A DNA stretch of 17,997 bases. Source: JBEKYD01 sp049509915 (lineage in GTDB: Bacteria > Acidobacteriota > Terriglobia > Bryobacterales > Bryobacteraceae). A program made the position numbers and the translations under genes. The stretch is from NCBI GenBank assembly GCA_049509915.1, contig JBEKZL010000157.1:1-17997 (forward strand), written 5' to 3'. The notes beneath the pieces were generated by a model. The model was not told where the DNA came from. It saw only the letters and a list, made by a program, of their open reading frames with translations, and did no database searches. Below are positions 8,950-15,805 of this stretch, piece after piece; position 1 is the stretch's first letter, and each line of letters begins with the position of its first letter.

Positions 8950-10048
8950 TTCCGCCACCGCCATGCGCGAGGCGGGCGCAGAGCGCCTGCTTGGCACGGT
9001 AATCCAGACGGCCGGGGTCTGCCGCTTCCGCCAGTTGGTAGTATCGCCGGCTCTCCTGGTAGCGCCCAAGCCGGAAGCAGCAGGTTGCCAGGGAATCGTA
9101 AGAGAGGACGCCGAAAATGCGCGAATCGAAAGCCGATGAGCAGTCGAACTCGCGCGTTTCGCCAAATCGAGCGAGGCGCAGGAACAGCGGAATGGCGCTC
9201 TCGAAGCGCCCGGACGCGATGTGGTCCCGCCCCTCGAACCACATCAGTTGGGCGTTCTCCGGAAAGCGTTCCCGCGCCTCCGCGAGAAGCGCCGAGACGT
9301 CGTGCCCACTGTCCATGCCACGGTGAATCAAACGCACATACGGCAGGCTGTCATCCGGAGAGAGCAGGGGCTTGGCACGTACCATTGCCAGAGCCGTCTC
9401 AAGTGCGCAAAGGGCGAGATCCGGCTCTCCTAGTGCGGTGTGGATATCGGCCAGGTGGCACCAGCAATAGATGCTGCTTGGGTCGTCTCGGAGAGCGGCG
9501 CGAAGCAGCGGCAAATTGCGCCGGTGCTTGCGCACCTGGTCGCCCTCATAACCGGCGTGATCGAGCAAAAGCGGGCTGCGGCCCACGTGCGAGACGCCGC
9601 CGGCGTAGGCTTCAACCGCCGGCCAGATATTCTCGTGGATGACGCCTCGGAAACGGATCGTCGGATCACTCCGGAACAGCCTCAAAATCCAGTAAGGTGT
9701 GTAGCGGGGACGCGGACGAAGTAATACCTCGTACCCGGCATAAGCTGGATCGGCCAATTGCGCGCGAACGACGCCGAAGTCGCAAGGCAAGACCCGCTCA
9801 TCGGCGTCGATGTAAAGAACCCAGTCACCGCGCACCAGATCCAGCCCGCGATTGCGCGCAGCAGAAAAATCTTCGCACCACGCGAACTCCTCCACACGCG
9901 CTCCGAAGTGCCGGGCGACATCCCGGCTACCGTCAAGCGATCCGGTATCGACCACCACGACTTCGTCGACCAACTTCTCCACCGAGCCGAGGCACCCACG
10001 CAATTGCTCCTCTTCATCTCGAACTATCAGCGCCGCAGAGAGTAGCAC
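8942..10048 (-). CDS. GT2 glycosyltransferase with C-terminal TPR repeats
   Basis: A 368-residue protein. Residues 1-165 form a GT2 domain with LIVRDEEEQL, VVVDTGS at 31-37, a CEDFSAARNRGLDLV segment, the DADE metal-binding motif at 81-84, and RFRGVIHE at 132-139. Residues about 185-360 are helical TPR-like repeats (for example SSIYCWCHLADIHTALGEPDLA read in two parts, and GRFESAIPLFLRLA). GT2 enzymes with TPRs include SunS-type enzymes that glycosylate ribosomal peptides directly, with the TPR part helping acceptor binding; this is knowledge of the family and not shown here. The gene starts with GTG 10048, 14 bases after the stop of the Thr-rich protein gene, with only a weak GGATCC-like ribosome binding site. 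That placement makes it the best candidate for adding the first sugar to the Thr-rich protein. Confidence 0.88.
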   Translation of the reverse strand: MLLSAALIVRDEEEQLRGCLGSVEKLVDEVVVVDTGSLDGSRDVARHFGARVEEFAWCEDFSAARNRGLDLVRGDWVLYIDADERVLPCDFGVVRAQLADPAYAGYEVLLRPRPRYTPYWILRLFRSDPTIRFRGVIHENIWPAVEAYAGGVSHVGRSPLLLDHAGYEGDQVRKHRRNLPLLRAALRDDPSSIYCWCHLADIHTALGEPDLALCALETALAMVRAKPLLSPDDSLPYVRLIHRGMDSGHDVSALLAEARERFPENAQLMWFEGRDHIASGRFESAIPLFLRLARFGETREFDCSSAFDSRIFGVLSYDSLATCCFRLGRYQESRRYYQLAEAADPGRLDYRAKQALCARLAHGGGGNA

Positions 10049-10062
10049 GTGGATCCGATGCG

Positions 10063-10464
10063 TTAGTGGTGGTGCGGCGGCGGTGGAAACGGCGGAAACG
10101 GCGGAAACGGTCTAGACGGCGTTGTCCTAAACGGCGTTGTGGTCGTCCGAAACGGCGTTGTCGTCGTCCTGGGCGTCGTTGTTGTCGTCGTCCTGGGCGT
10201 CGTTGTTGTCGTCGTCCTGGGCGTCGTTGTTGTCGTCGTCCTGGGCGTCGTTGTTCTGGTCGTATACGGAGTTGTCGTTCTGGGCGTCGTGGTCGTTGTG
10301 TTCGAGTTCAACTGGGCGTCCGCCGAACCCACAGTCAAGCTATCGAGAGAAAAGGTCGCTATCAACGGGGAAGCGAACGCCCCCCCGAGTATGCGCTTCG
10401 CGAAATCGCGCCTGTTTGGGTCAACATGTCGAATAATTCGGTTCTCGTCTTCGCGCCTATCCAT
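10063..10464 (-). CDS. Small Tat-leader-like, Thr-Pro-Arg repeat protein (putative mucin-like acceptor)
   Basis: A 133-residue protein of unknown family. Residues 1-50 look like a leader: charged MDRREDENRII, a twin-arginine motif NRRDFAKR at 17-24, a moderately hydrophobic stretch, and an A-D-A cleavage candidate at 48-50. Residues 56-115 contain 41 threonines in runs of two to six, separated by Pro-Arg, Pro-Tyr or Pro-Phe-Arg; the repeated unit is TTTTTTPR. Residues 116-133 are a Phe-Pro-Pro repeat ending in three histidines. There is no cysteine. ATG 10464 has a strong GGAGG four bases upstream and lies 47 bases downstream of a near-consensus promoter. The in-frame start at 10545 would lie upstream of that promoter. 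It heads an operon of glycosyltransferases, so I infer it is their O-glycosylated substrate. It could instead be a structural linker or surface stalk without modification. Confidence 0.82.
   Translation of the reverse strand: MDRREDENRIIRHVDPNRRDFAKRILGGAFASPLIATFSLDSLTVGSADAQLNSNTTTTTPRTTTPYTTRTTTPRTTTTTTPRTTTTTTPRTTTTTTPRTTTTPFRTTTTPFRTTPSRPFPPFPPFPPPPHHH
10085..10111. repeat. 9-bp tandem repeat coding Phe-Pro-Pro
   Basis: Three consecutive copies of GGAAACGGC (the last ends in T) on the plus strand encode the repeated Phe-Pro-Pro tail of the Thr-rich protein on the minus strand. Confidence 0.85.
10167..10255. repeat. 24-bp tandem repeat, 3.7 exact copies
   Basis: The 24-base unit beginning TCCTGGGCGTCG on the plus strand starts at 10167, 10191 and 10215 without a mismatch, and a fourth copy matches for 17 bases from 10239. 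It encodes the eight-residue TTTTTTPR unit on the minus strand. Less perfect copies flank it on both sides. Because the period is a multiple of three, gain or loss of units would keep the frame. Confidence 0.95.
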
Positions 10465-10510
10465 CTGTCCTCCGAGGGAATGCGTACAAAGGCTCAAGCC
10501 AAGTCTCCCG

Positions 10511-10539
10511 ATTCTAGTCAGTCGAAATCCAAATGTCAA
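10511..10539 (-). promoter_or_regulatory. Near-consensus sigma-70 promoter of the Thr-rich protein operon
   Basis: On the minus strand TTGACA (plus 10534-10539) is followed after exactly 17 bases by TAGAAT (plus 10511-10516), which differs from the consensus -10 at one position. Transcription would start near 10504 and give a leader of about 40 bases containing the GGAGG ribosome binding site before ATG 10464. The 225-base gap to the upstream GT4 gene fits an independent promoter. Confidence 0.8.
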
Positions 10540-10689
10540 CCGCAAACCCCGCCTGATTGTGAAGGGTCATACGTTACAGATACTTCGGTTCCGGGTAGAC
10601 TGTGTCGGCTCACGTCAGCACCCGAGCGCGGGCCGGACGGTCCACCTGAGGAACAGGCGGCACTCCGCTGCCGGACGTTCCCGGCGAAC

Positions 10690-11811
10690 TCAAGGCCGTG
10701 GGAGACAAGCGACGGTACGTCGCAACGCATCAGGCGTATAGGCACGCTGGAACAAAGCTTGGGCGTTCGCGACCAGCCGCTCCCGCAGAGAATGATCCGT
10801 CATGACCCGCAAACAGCAATCGGCGAAGGCTTCAGGCGTGTCCGCGACCAAAACGTGCTCCTCCGGTCGGGCGTCGATGCCCTCGACGCCGATAGTGGAG
10901 GTCACGACCGGACGGCCGTGCGCGAACGCTTCCAGGACTTTGATTCGCGTGCCCCCACCCGCGCGAATCGGTACGATCACCATGTCGGCAGCCTGGTAGG
11001 CGGGGGCCAGATCGGGCAGAGCGCCGGCTAGTCGGACCAGGGCATTTCGAGCCACATGGCGGAGGTGCGCCGAGGCGCCAGAACCCGCAACGGTCACTTC
11101 GACCGCACAGGCTACGGACTGGCGGATCAGGGGCAGAATCCGCGTGCAAAAGTAAACGACGGCGTCTTCGTTGGGGTAGTAGCCGAGTGTTCCGGCAAAG
11201 AAAATCCGCCAGGTTCCGTCCGCGGCGCGGGGCCCGGAGCACGCAGGCTGGCGGGCCACGTTCGGCAACACGCAGATCTCAGCCGGGCAGCGCGTTCGAA
11301 GTTCCCGCCGGTCGGCTTCGGAACAAACATACACGCGCTCGAAACGGCGGCATGCAATGAATTCGACCAGTTCGGCCTTGCGGGCGGCGGCTTCGTCCTG
11401 GCTCGCAAGAAATTCCTCGCTATTCTCCCGGCGGAGGGCAGCGATGTGGCGCAGGGTCTTCGCCTCAATTTCGTCCAAATCCAGATGGCGCGCGGGTTTG
11501 CGAGCCGCCTCGAGGTATGGGACCGCGGCCCCAATAGAGACAAGGCGAAAGACGTGCACCACATCGAAGCATTGGCGTTCATATGCTGCGGATCGGCCGA
11601 TTTGTTGCACGGGGATTTCGACTGCCTCGTGACAGCATTCCCGCAAGACCGCGGGCATCTCCGGTGCAAAGGAACGATAAAGCGGCACCGTCAACACTGA
11701 AACGCGATATGAGGGCGCGAGTGCTTCCAGCACAGCCCCTGCGCGCATCGCCAGGCCGTTGCCGGTGAACGAAGGAACCACGGGCGAGACATACAACAGG
11801 GTGGGTTTCAT
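10690..11811 (-). CDS. GT4 family glycosyltransferase
   Basis: A 373-residue GT-B fold glycosyltransferase. The N-terminal half begins LLYVSPVVPSFTGNGLAMRA, with the usual loop after the first strand. The C-terminal half has RIFFAGTLGYYPNEDAV, a typical GT4 donor-domain entry, and PIRAGGGTRIKVLEAFAHG, the version of the donor-binding motif with GGGTRIK in place of the first glutamate region, as seen in many exopolysaccharide GT4 enzymes. The length is normal and the gene seems intact. The ATG at 11811 follows decayed sequence rather than an intact upstream gene, and I see no strong ribosome binding site. It lies 225 bases upstream of the Thr-rich protein gene on the same strand but is separated from it by a strong promoter, so it may be a separate transcription unit acting on the same glycan. 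Confidence 0.88.
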   Translation of the reverse strand: MKPTLLYVSPVVPSFTGNGLAMRAGAVLEALAPSYRVSVLTVPLYRSFAPEMPAVLRECCHEAVEIPVQQIGRSAAYERQCFDVVHVFRLVSIGAAVPYLEAARKPARHLDLDEIEAKTLRHIAALRRENSEEFLASQDEAAARKAELVEFIACRRFERVYVCSEADRRELRTRCPAEICVLPNVARQPACSGPRAADGTWRIFFAGTLGYYPNEDAVVYFCTRILPLIRQSVACAVEVTVAGSGASAHLRHVARNALVRLAGALPDLAPAYQAADMVIVPIRAGGGTRIKVLEAFAHGRPVVTSTIGVEGIDARPEEHVLVADTPEAFADCCLRVMTDHSLRERLVANAQALFQRAYTPDALRRTVACLPRP

Positions 11812-12422
11812 TCAGCGTCCATGCCGGATCGAGATTCAGCATCCCCCAGCAGCGTTGTCCCATGTCCCATGTCCCGGGCCATGATTCCAAAGCCCTCGGT
11901 TTCGATTTCGCCGCCATCGCGTAACCGCAGGATTAGCGGACTCATACCGAAAAGGCGGGAAGATCGGTCCCTCCCGATGCAGGTCGGCATTCACGAGCAG
12001 CATAGTACCGCCCATCCCCCGATGCTCCGAGTGCTATTCCTCAGGTGGCGCCTGATATACGGCCACCTATGCCGGCGCACGCACCAGGCGAAGGGCGAAG
12101 ACAAGTTCGAAATCTCCGCGATGAGGGAGAGGCTCTCTAGGACCCCAGCTTTGTTCCGGCCCTCGCCACGGTATTGGTAGTGGTAAAGGTTCAAGAATGC
12201 GTAACGTCCTTTCGCATCCGCATGAGCCGAGAAAAACCCGGACGTCTCAATCGGCATGCGCTTACCCGCGTCCAAGCAGACTTTCGCGACCGGGTCCCCG
12301 CCCGGATCAACGCATATCTCAAAAGGATCGAAAGCGCTCAGGCTGCGGCATTGCGGGAGGCTGCTCAGTGTGTTGCCGGTATCCTCTGGACGGTTGTAAG
12401 CATTGATCGTGATGGTCTTCAT
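11812..12422 (-). pseudogene. Decayed GT2-like glycosyltransferase, N-terminal part recognisable
   Basis: From ATG 12422 the minus strand begins MKTITINAYNRPEDTGNTL and continues with FEICVDPGGDP, which reads as the first strands of a GT2-type glycosyltransferase (the DPGGDP segment fills the place of the usual DDGS). After about 80 residues (near base 12190) the resemblance stops. The frame runs on to 11991 with unconvincing sequence, and other frames contain short protein-like stretches such as LLVNADLHREGPIFPPFRY around 11955-12010 and a 60-residue open frame ending at 11808. No intact acidic metal-binding motif or acceptor domain follows. I read this as a glycosyltransferase gene broken by frameshifts or replaced in its 3' part by unrelated DNA. 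The last 180 bases before the GT4 start could also be non-coding. Confidence 0.5.
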
Positions 12423-12433
12423 AGCGCGCGAAA

Positions 12434-12462
12434 TTGACAGCTCAACGGGCGGAGAATACAAT
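12434..12462 (+). promoter_or_regulatory. Near-consensus sigma-70 promoter of the PqqD-like gene
   Basis: TTGACA at 12434-12439 is followed after 17 bases by TACAAT at 12457-12462, one mismatch from the consensus. The predicted start near 12469 leaves only about 14 bases before ATG 12483, with no clear Shine-Dalgarno sequence, so the mRNA would be nearly leaderless. Confidence 0.75.
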
Positions 12463-12482
12463 TATCGTAATCCAAACTGCCT

Positions 12483-12764
12483 ATGAATGATGTGAAAAGT
12501 TCACTTGTCCAAGCGAATCCCAAACGTGTGGATGGTCTCGACATCAACCCCGCCGAAGACGGCTATATTATCTACCAGCCCGAACTGGATCGCGTGCATT
12601 TCCTGAACGCGACAGCCACACTGATACTCGAGTTGTGCAACGGCAACAACTCCAAGGAACAGATTGCCGATCTGATCAGGGGCGCGTACGGCCTGGAGGA
12701 GAACCCCGCGGATGCGGTCGAGGAGACGCTGGCGAAGATGAAGGCCGAGGGCCTGTTGCAATAG
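12483..12764 (+). CDS. PqqD-like peptide-binding protein (RiPP recognition element type)
   Basis: A 93-residue protein with the PqqD fold pattern: two or three strands (DGYIIYQPELDRVHFLNATA), then the helix motif TATLILELCNGNNSKEQIADLI, then a last helix ending AKMKAEGLLQ. PqqD-type domains bind the leader of a ribosomally made peptide and present it to modifying enzymes. Related PqqD-family peptide chaperones also occur beside HprK-related kinases in polysaccharide loci, but no such kinase or radical-SAM enzyme is in this window. The gene is divergent from the glycosyltransferase cluster, has its own near-consensus promoter, and lies about 2 kb from the Thr-rich protein gene. A role in binding the leader of that protein is a hypothesis. 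Family assignment is fairly secure; function is not. Confidence 0.8.
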   Translation: MNDVKSSLVQANPKRVDGLDINPAEDGYIIYQPELDRVHFLNATATLILELCNGNNSKEQIADLIRGAYGLEENPADAVEETLAKMKAEGLLQ

Positions 12765-12804
12765 GACCGGCGCGGAGCGGGTCGCGCAAGTGGAACGCTC
12801 GCCC

Positions 12805-12984
12805 GGGAGCTCCGTGCGGTCGACCCTTGCTATCTCAGCGGGGACGTCGCTTCTGGAAGGGAGCAATATCTTTGTCGCCATTGGCCGAGTTCCCAACACG
12901 CATAACATCGGTCTCGACAAAACCGGCGTAGTTCTGGACGCTCGAGGTTACATTCAGGTGAGCGAACGGCTCGATACGACGGCG
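12805..12984 (+). pseudogene. Fragment of a pyridine nucleotide-disulfide oxidoreductase
   Basis: About 60 codons read LLEGSNIFVAIGRVPNT, then GLDKTGVVLDARGYIQV and ERLDTTA. This matches the segment of dihydrolipoamide dehydrogenase/mercuric reductase-type flavoproteins just before the FAD-binding GDC motif. Neither the N-terminal redox-active cysteine pair and FAD-binding motif nor the following GDC segment is present. The frame ends soon after at TGA 13006-13008 (last residues HRLSRLK). It is a relic with no start site of its own, lying directly after the PqqD-like gene. Confidence 0.7.
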
Positions 12985-13601
12985 CATCGGCTCAGTCGCC
13001 TGAAATGAAAAAATGAAAAGAGTCGCGTGCAAGATGGTCAAACAGCCGGTACAGCGAGATCACCCAACGACATGTCAGCGCCCACGGGTCGCGGCCGTCG
13101 ATGTAAAGTTACCAACTTGCAGATCACCATTCGTGACGGGACTGAGTTCGGGCGGATAGTCAGGCGCGCCCGGAAGTAATCCACATGAGAGAGAAGTCGG
13201 CGTCTCGTTGATTGGAGCATCCTGCCGACTGCTTCGGCCGTATCACGCTACTCGGACAGAGCAACGATATTACGTGTTATCGGTAACGTATCCGTCACTC
13301 CCCCCGTGACAGATCCGTCACCCCCTCCTCTCATACATCGGTCAGCCCGCTCTGGAACAGCGGGTGCCAAAGGAACTCGATGTCATTACTGGTTTGTTCC
13401 CGGTCCGAAAAGCGGCTGCGGCGCCGGATCAACATCTACCGTTCCAATTCGGAAAGGTACCTTTGGGCTTGGCGCTTCCAATCCCGATTTCTTGCCGCAG
13501 CGTCTCGACCGCCGGGAAGCACCTGCCGGCGGATCTGGCTAGTTGGGCGCGCACATCCTTTGGTCTTCGAATTGCTCCAGTCAACCGGCAGGAGGCGATC
13601 G
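12985..13601. other. Stretch without a recognised gene
   Basis: I see no convincing coding region on either strand. Short open frames have arginine- and proline-rich compositions typical of chance frames in GC-rich DNA. The only structure I noted is ATCCGTCAC as a direct repeat at 13290-13298 and 13313-13321, with GTCAC/GTGAC arms at 13294-13298 and 13306-13310 around a C-rich loop. The last 20 bases hold the ribosome binding site of the next gene. Confidence 0.5.
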
Positions 13602-13883
13602 ATGTTTGTAGAACAAGTTCCGAAATCGCCGAGACTGGCAAGACTTTTGCGGTATGGCTTGCGACATTTTACCTTCAGCAGATGTTTCTACTCGCTCTTG
13701 GTTATCCTGCTGATCACGACCGCGACAGTTTTTCTGCGTTACATCGATCTCTGGTCCACGGTGCCAATTCTGGTCGTGGTGTGCTCGATGATGGTGACCT
13801 TTCTGCTCGGCTTCGTCGCGGGCAACGTTCCCATCCAGCGCGCGTCGCGATTGCAAGTTCTGCATCGGCCCTCGGCGAAGTAG
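13602..13883 (+). CDS. Small membrane protein with two transmembrane helices
   Basis: ATG 13602 has a strong AGGAGG six bases upstream, which is the main reason for accepting this gene. The 93-residue product has a basic N-terminus (KSPRLARLLRYGLRHF), then two hydrophobic helices at about residues 29-45 (YSLLVILLITTATVFL) and 50-70 (TVPILVVVCSMMVTFLLGFV), and a short basic tail. The positive charges at both ends suggest both termini face the cytoplasm. I do not recognise a family. Longer in-frame starts (13380 or 13364) lack a ribosome binding site and add poor sequence. No neighbouring gene on this strand hints at its role. Confidence 0.7.
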   Translation: MFVEQVPKSPRLARLLRYGLRHFTFSRCFYSLLVILLITTATVFLRYIDLWSTVPILVVVCSMMVTFLLGFVAGNVPIQRASRLQVLHRPSAK

Positions 13884-14367
13884 TTGTCTGATTTCGACCC
13901 GGCGGCTACGTTGTCACTCCACTCCTTTTAAAGCGGGATTCTCGGCGAGGCGAATTCCGACGCCGTGCGCAAGAGGCAGCTGGTATGAAAATCCGTCTCG
14001 GCTTTAGGGCGTTTTTTCGGGATGATCGACCACAATTGTGGCGACTTGGGGCGTTTCAGTGGTCGCGTACGTGCCAGGGGGTGAGCGCGGCCTGAGCGCT
14101 GGAATGCGCCGTGGCCGGCTGGGTAGGGCCGGACGCAGCAAATTACCGGACGCATCCCGATTCGTAGGCCATCCGCGAGTGGGAAACCCGTCAACTTGAA
14201 TCCCGCGATCTTGGCGGTTTATGGGGAGTAATTTCCAAGAACCGGCTTGGCCTTGTCGAGAACTGGGTCCGGACGGGTAGATGTGCCTTTGGCCGACTTG
14301 TCACCGCACCCTGCATAAGTCGCTGCAGGACAGAAGCACGCGAGCGCGATCCGGATCCGACCGCAGT
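13884..14367. other. Stretch without a recognised gene
   Basis: No credible coding region is seen between the small membrane protein and the lipocalin-like gene. Open frames on both strands are short, arginine/proline-rich and lack ribosome binding sites. The stretch may hold remnants of mobile DNA, but I could not identify any. Confidence 0.45.
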
Positions 14368-14802
14368 TCAATCGATCCGGCGCCAGATCAGCTTGGCGTG
14401 CCAGGCGGGCGAGTCGGCTTCGAGCGTGAGCGTTTTGCCCGAAAAGCGGTATTGGCGAACTTGCCTCTGGCCGATCCAGTTGGGGAACCAAGCTCCATCG
14501 ACGGCGTGGATCACTACTCCAGCCTCGGCGTCCACCGTAAAGGTACCCCAGTATCCAACGGAGTTGCGCCAGGCGCGGCCGGCTTCTTCTGGCGTAGCTT
14601 CCCGCGGGTCGGCATTAGCCAGCGGATCGAGCCCTGACGCCGCCACTTGCGCCGACATCTTCCCGTTATCCAGATACAGAATTCGGCCGAGGGGATGATC
14701 GCCCATAGGCTTCTCCACTACTCCCGAAGTCAGCAACAACTCACAGGAGATCAGTGTCCATGCACCGATGAAGGGAGCGGAGTCCTCAGGTTTGCCAATC
14801 AT
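14368..14802 (-). CDS. Lipocalin-like domain protein
   Basis: A 144-residue protein matching the small lipocalin-like family of soil bacteria. It opens with FIGAWTLISCELLL (the GxW lipocalin signature region), followed by DHPLGRILYLDNGKMSAQV, a middle helix with EEAGRAWRNSVGYWGTFTVD, then VVIHAVDGAWFPNWIGQRQVRQYRFSGKTLTLEA. The family has a beta-barrel likely to bind a small hydrophobic ligand; no function is known. No signal peptide is seen, so it should be cytoplasmic. The start ATG 14802 has no strong Shine-Dalgarno sequence. It lies 51 bases downstream of the broken proC on the same strand, so it may depend on that gene's former promoter. The length is normal for the family. Confidence 0.82.
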   Translation of the reverse strand: MIGKPEDSAPFIGAWTLISCELLLTSGVVEKPMGDHPLGRILYLDNGKMSAQVAASGLDPLANADPREATPEEAGRAWRNSVGYWGTFTVDAEAGVVIHAVDGAWFPNWIGQRQVRQYRFSGKTLTLEADSPAWHAKLIWRRID

Positions 14803-14853
14803 AGCGACAGGGTCTACTATTTTCGGGTGGCTCTCCTCAACGGCGAGTGTCCC

Positions 14854-15694
14854 TTAGTCTCCAGAGCGCTGGCCTCCCCCTTCGGTGATCTTAGTGGGAC
14901 CGACGCCGAGATGAGCGGAGATTTTGGTGGCCTCCTCTACGGCGCGCGCCAGCACCGAGCGGATACGCCCGTCCTCCAGCATCAGCAGTCCTCCCGGTTG
15001 AAAGCACCATGCGCGCGGAACCGAGCGTCGTCTGTGCCACCAGCGTAAGCGCGAGTTGCCGCGGCAGGCCCACCCGCACGCCCGCATCAGCCAGCGCTTC
15101 CATGATGAGGAACTCGTAGGCCGGCCCGCTGGCGCTGAGCGCGGTAACGGCATTGAAATGAACCTCGTCGACCGGCAGGCAAAGGCCCACCGCTTCAAAG
15201 ATCGCCTGGGCGCGCTCAAGGTCGGTCTTGGTGGCGTAGCGCCCCCAGGTCGCCGTCATGCCCTCGCCGACCACCGCGGGTGTATTGGGCATGGCGCGGA
15301 CCACCGGATTCTCGGTGCCCAGCATCGACTCCAGTCGGTCGGTGCCAACGCCGGCCAGGATTGGTATCAGCAGCGTCTCGCGCCGCAGTCCGGCGTCGCG
15401 CAGCGCGGCCAGCAGCGCCGGCGCGTCGTTCGGCTTGACGCACAGCAGAATCAGAGCGGCGCCGGAAACGCGCGGGTGGAAGTCGGATTCGACAATGATT
15501 CCGAGCGCCGCCGACGCGGTCTCGCAGGTGACCGTATTCTTGTCGCCGGCCCACACCCGGTCGTGTGCGATCAGCTTACCGGAGAGCAGTCCGCGCAGCA
15601 GCGTCTGGCCCATCACGCCGGCACCGATTACGCCGAGCGTGGCGCCCTCGCCGATGATGGGTACAGGTTGGGTATCTTCTGGTTTGTTCGACGT
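14854..15694 (-). pseudogene. proC: Pyrroline-5-carboxylate reductase, inactivated
   Basis: ProC makes proline from pyrroline-5-carboxylate with NAD(P)H. The N-terminal nucleotide-binding motif GVIGAGVMGQTLLRGLLSG, the central LLCVKPND and VVRAMPNTPAVVGEG, and the C-terminal TALSASGPAYEF segments are all present. The frame has no ATG, GTG or TTG upstream of GTG 15616, which is inside the Rossmann motif. ACG at 15692-15694 sits seven bases after GAGGT, where a start would be expected, and suggests an ATG to ACG mutation. Near 14990 the frame runs from GSARMVLSTG directly into another frame that carries the normal C-terminal end GLLMLEDGRIRSVLARAVEE. About 20 codons of the conserved active-site loop (normally ending in a PGG-type motif) are deleted and the frame is shifted. 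Both lesions point to a pseudogene. Confidence 0.82.
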
Positions 15695-15805
15695 GGAGAT
15701 TACCTCAATTCAGGCGAGAGAGTAGTCGGGCGAGATGCGCAGCTTGTCTTCGGACCTGATCCTTGAAAGTAACACATGGACGCGCTGGTATTGCACCGCG
15801 GCGTC

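Noticed and set aside
8950..9165. Longer start for the GT2 gene
   Set aside because: It would overlap the TPR part of the preceding gene by over 200 bases; the 8-base overlap at 8949 is the usual arrangement.
10139..10260. CRISPR-like array
   Set aside because: The 24-bp units are directly adjacent with no spacers and are in phase with codons, so this is a coding tandem repeat.
10137..10741. Plus-strand open frames over the tandem repeat, giving Val/Leu-rich or Ser/Trp-rich repeat proteins
   Set aside because: They are antisense to the Thr-rich gene, which has the promoter, the ribosome binding site and a sensible leader; the hydrophobic repeats are a by-product of the 24-bp unit.
13364..13601. 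Upstream extension of the small membrane protein, or an overlapping frame in another phase
   Set aside because: No ribosome binding site and poor composition; ATG 13602 with AGGAGG explains the gene better.
13928..14491. Minus-strand open frames of about 90 codons
   Set aside because: Proline/arginine-rich, no ribosome binding site, no family resemblance.
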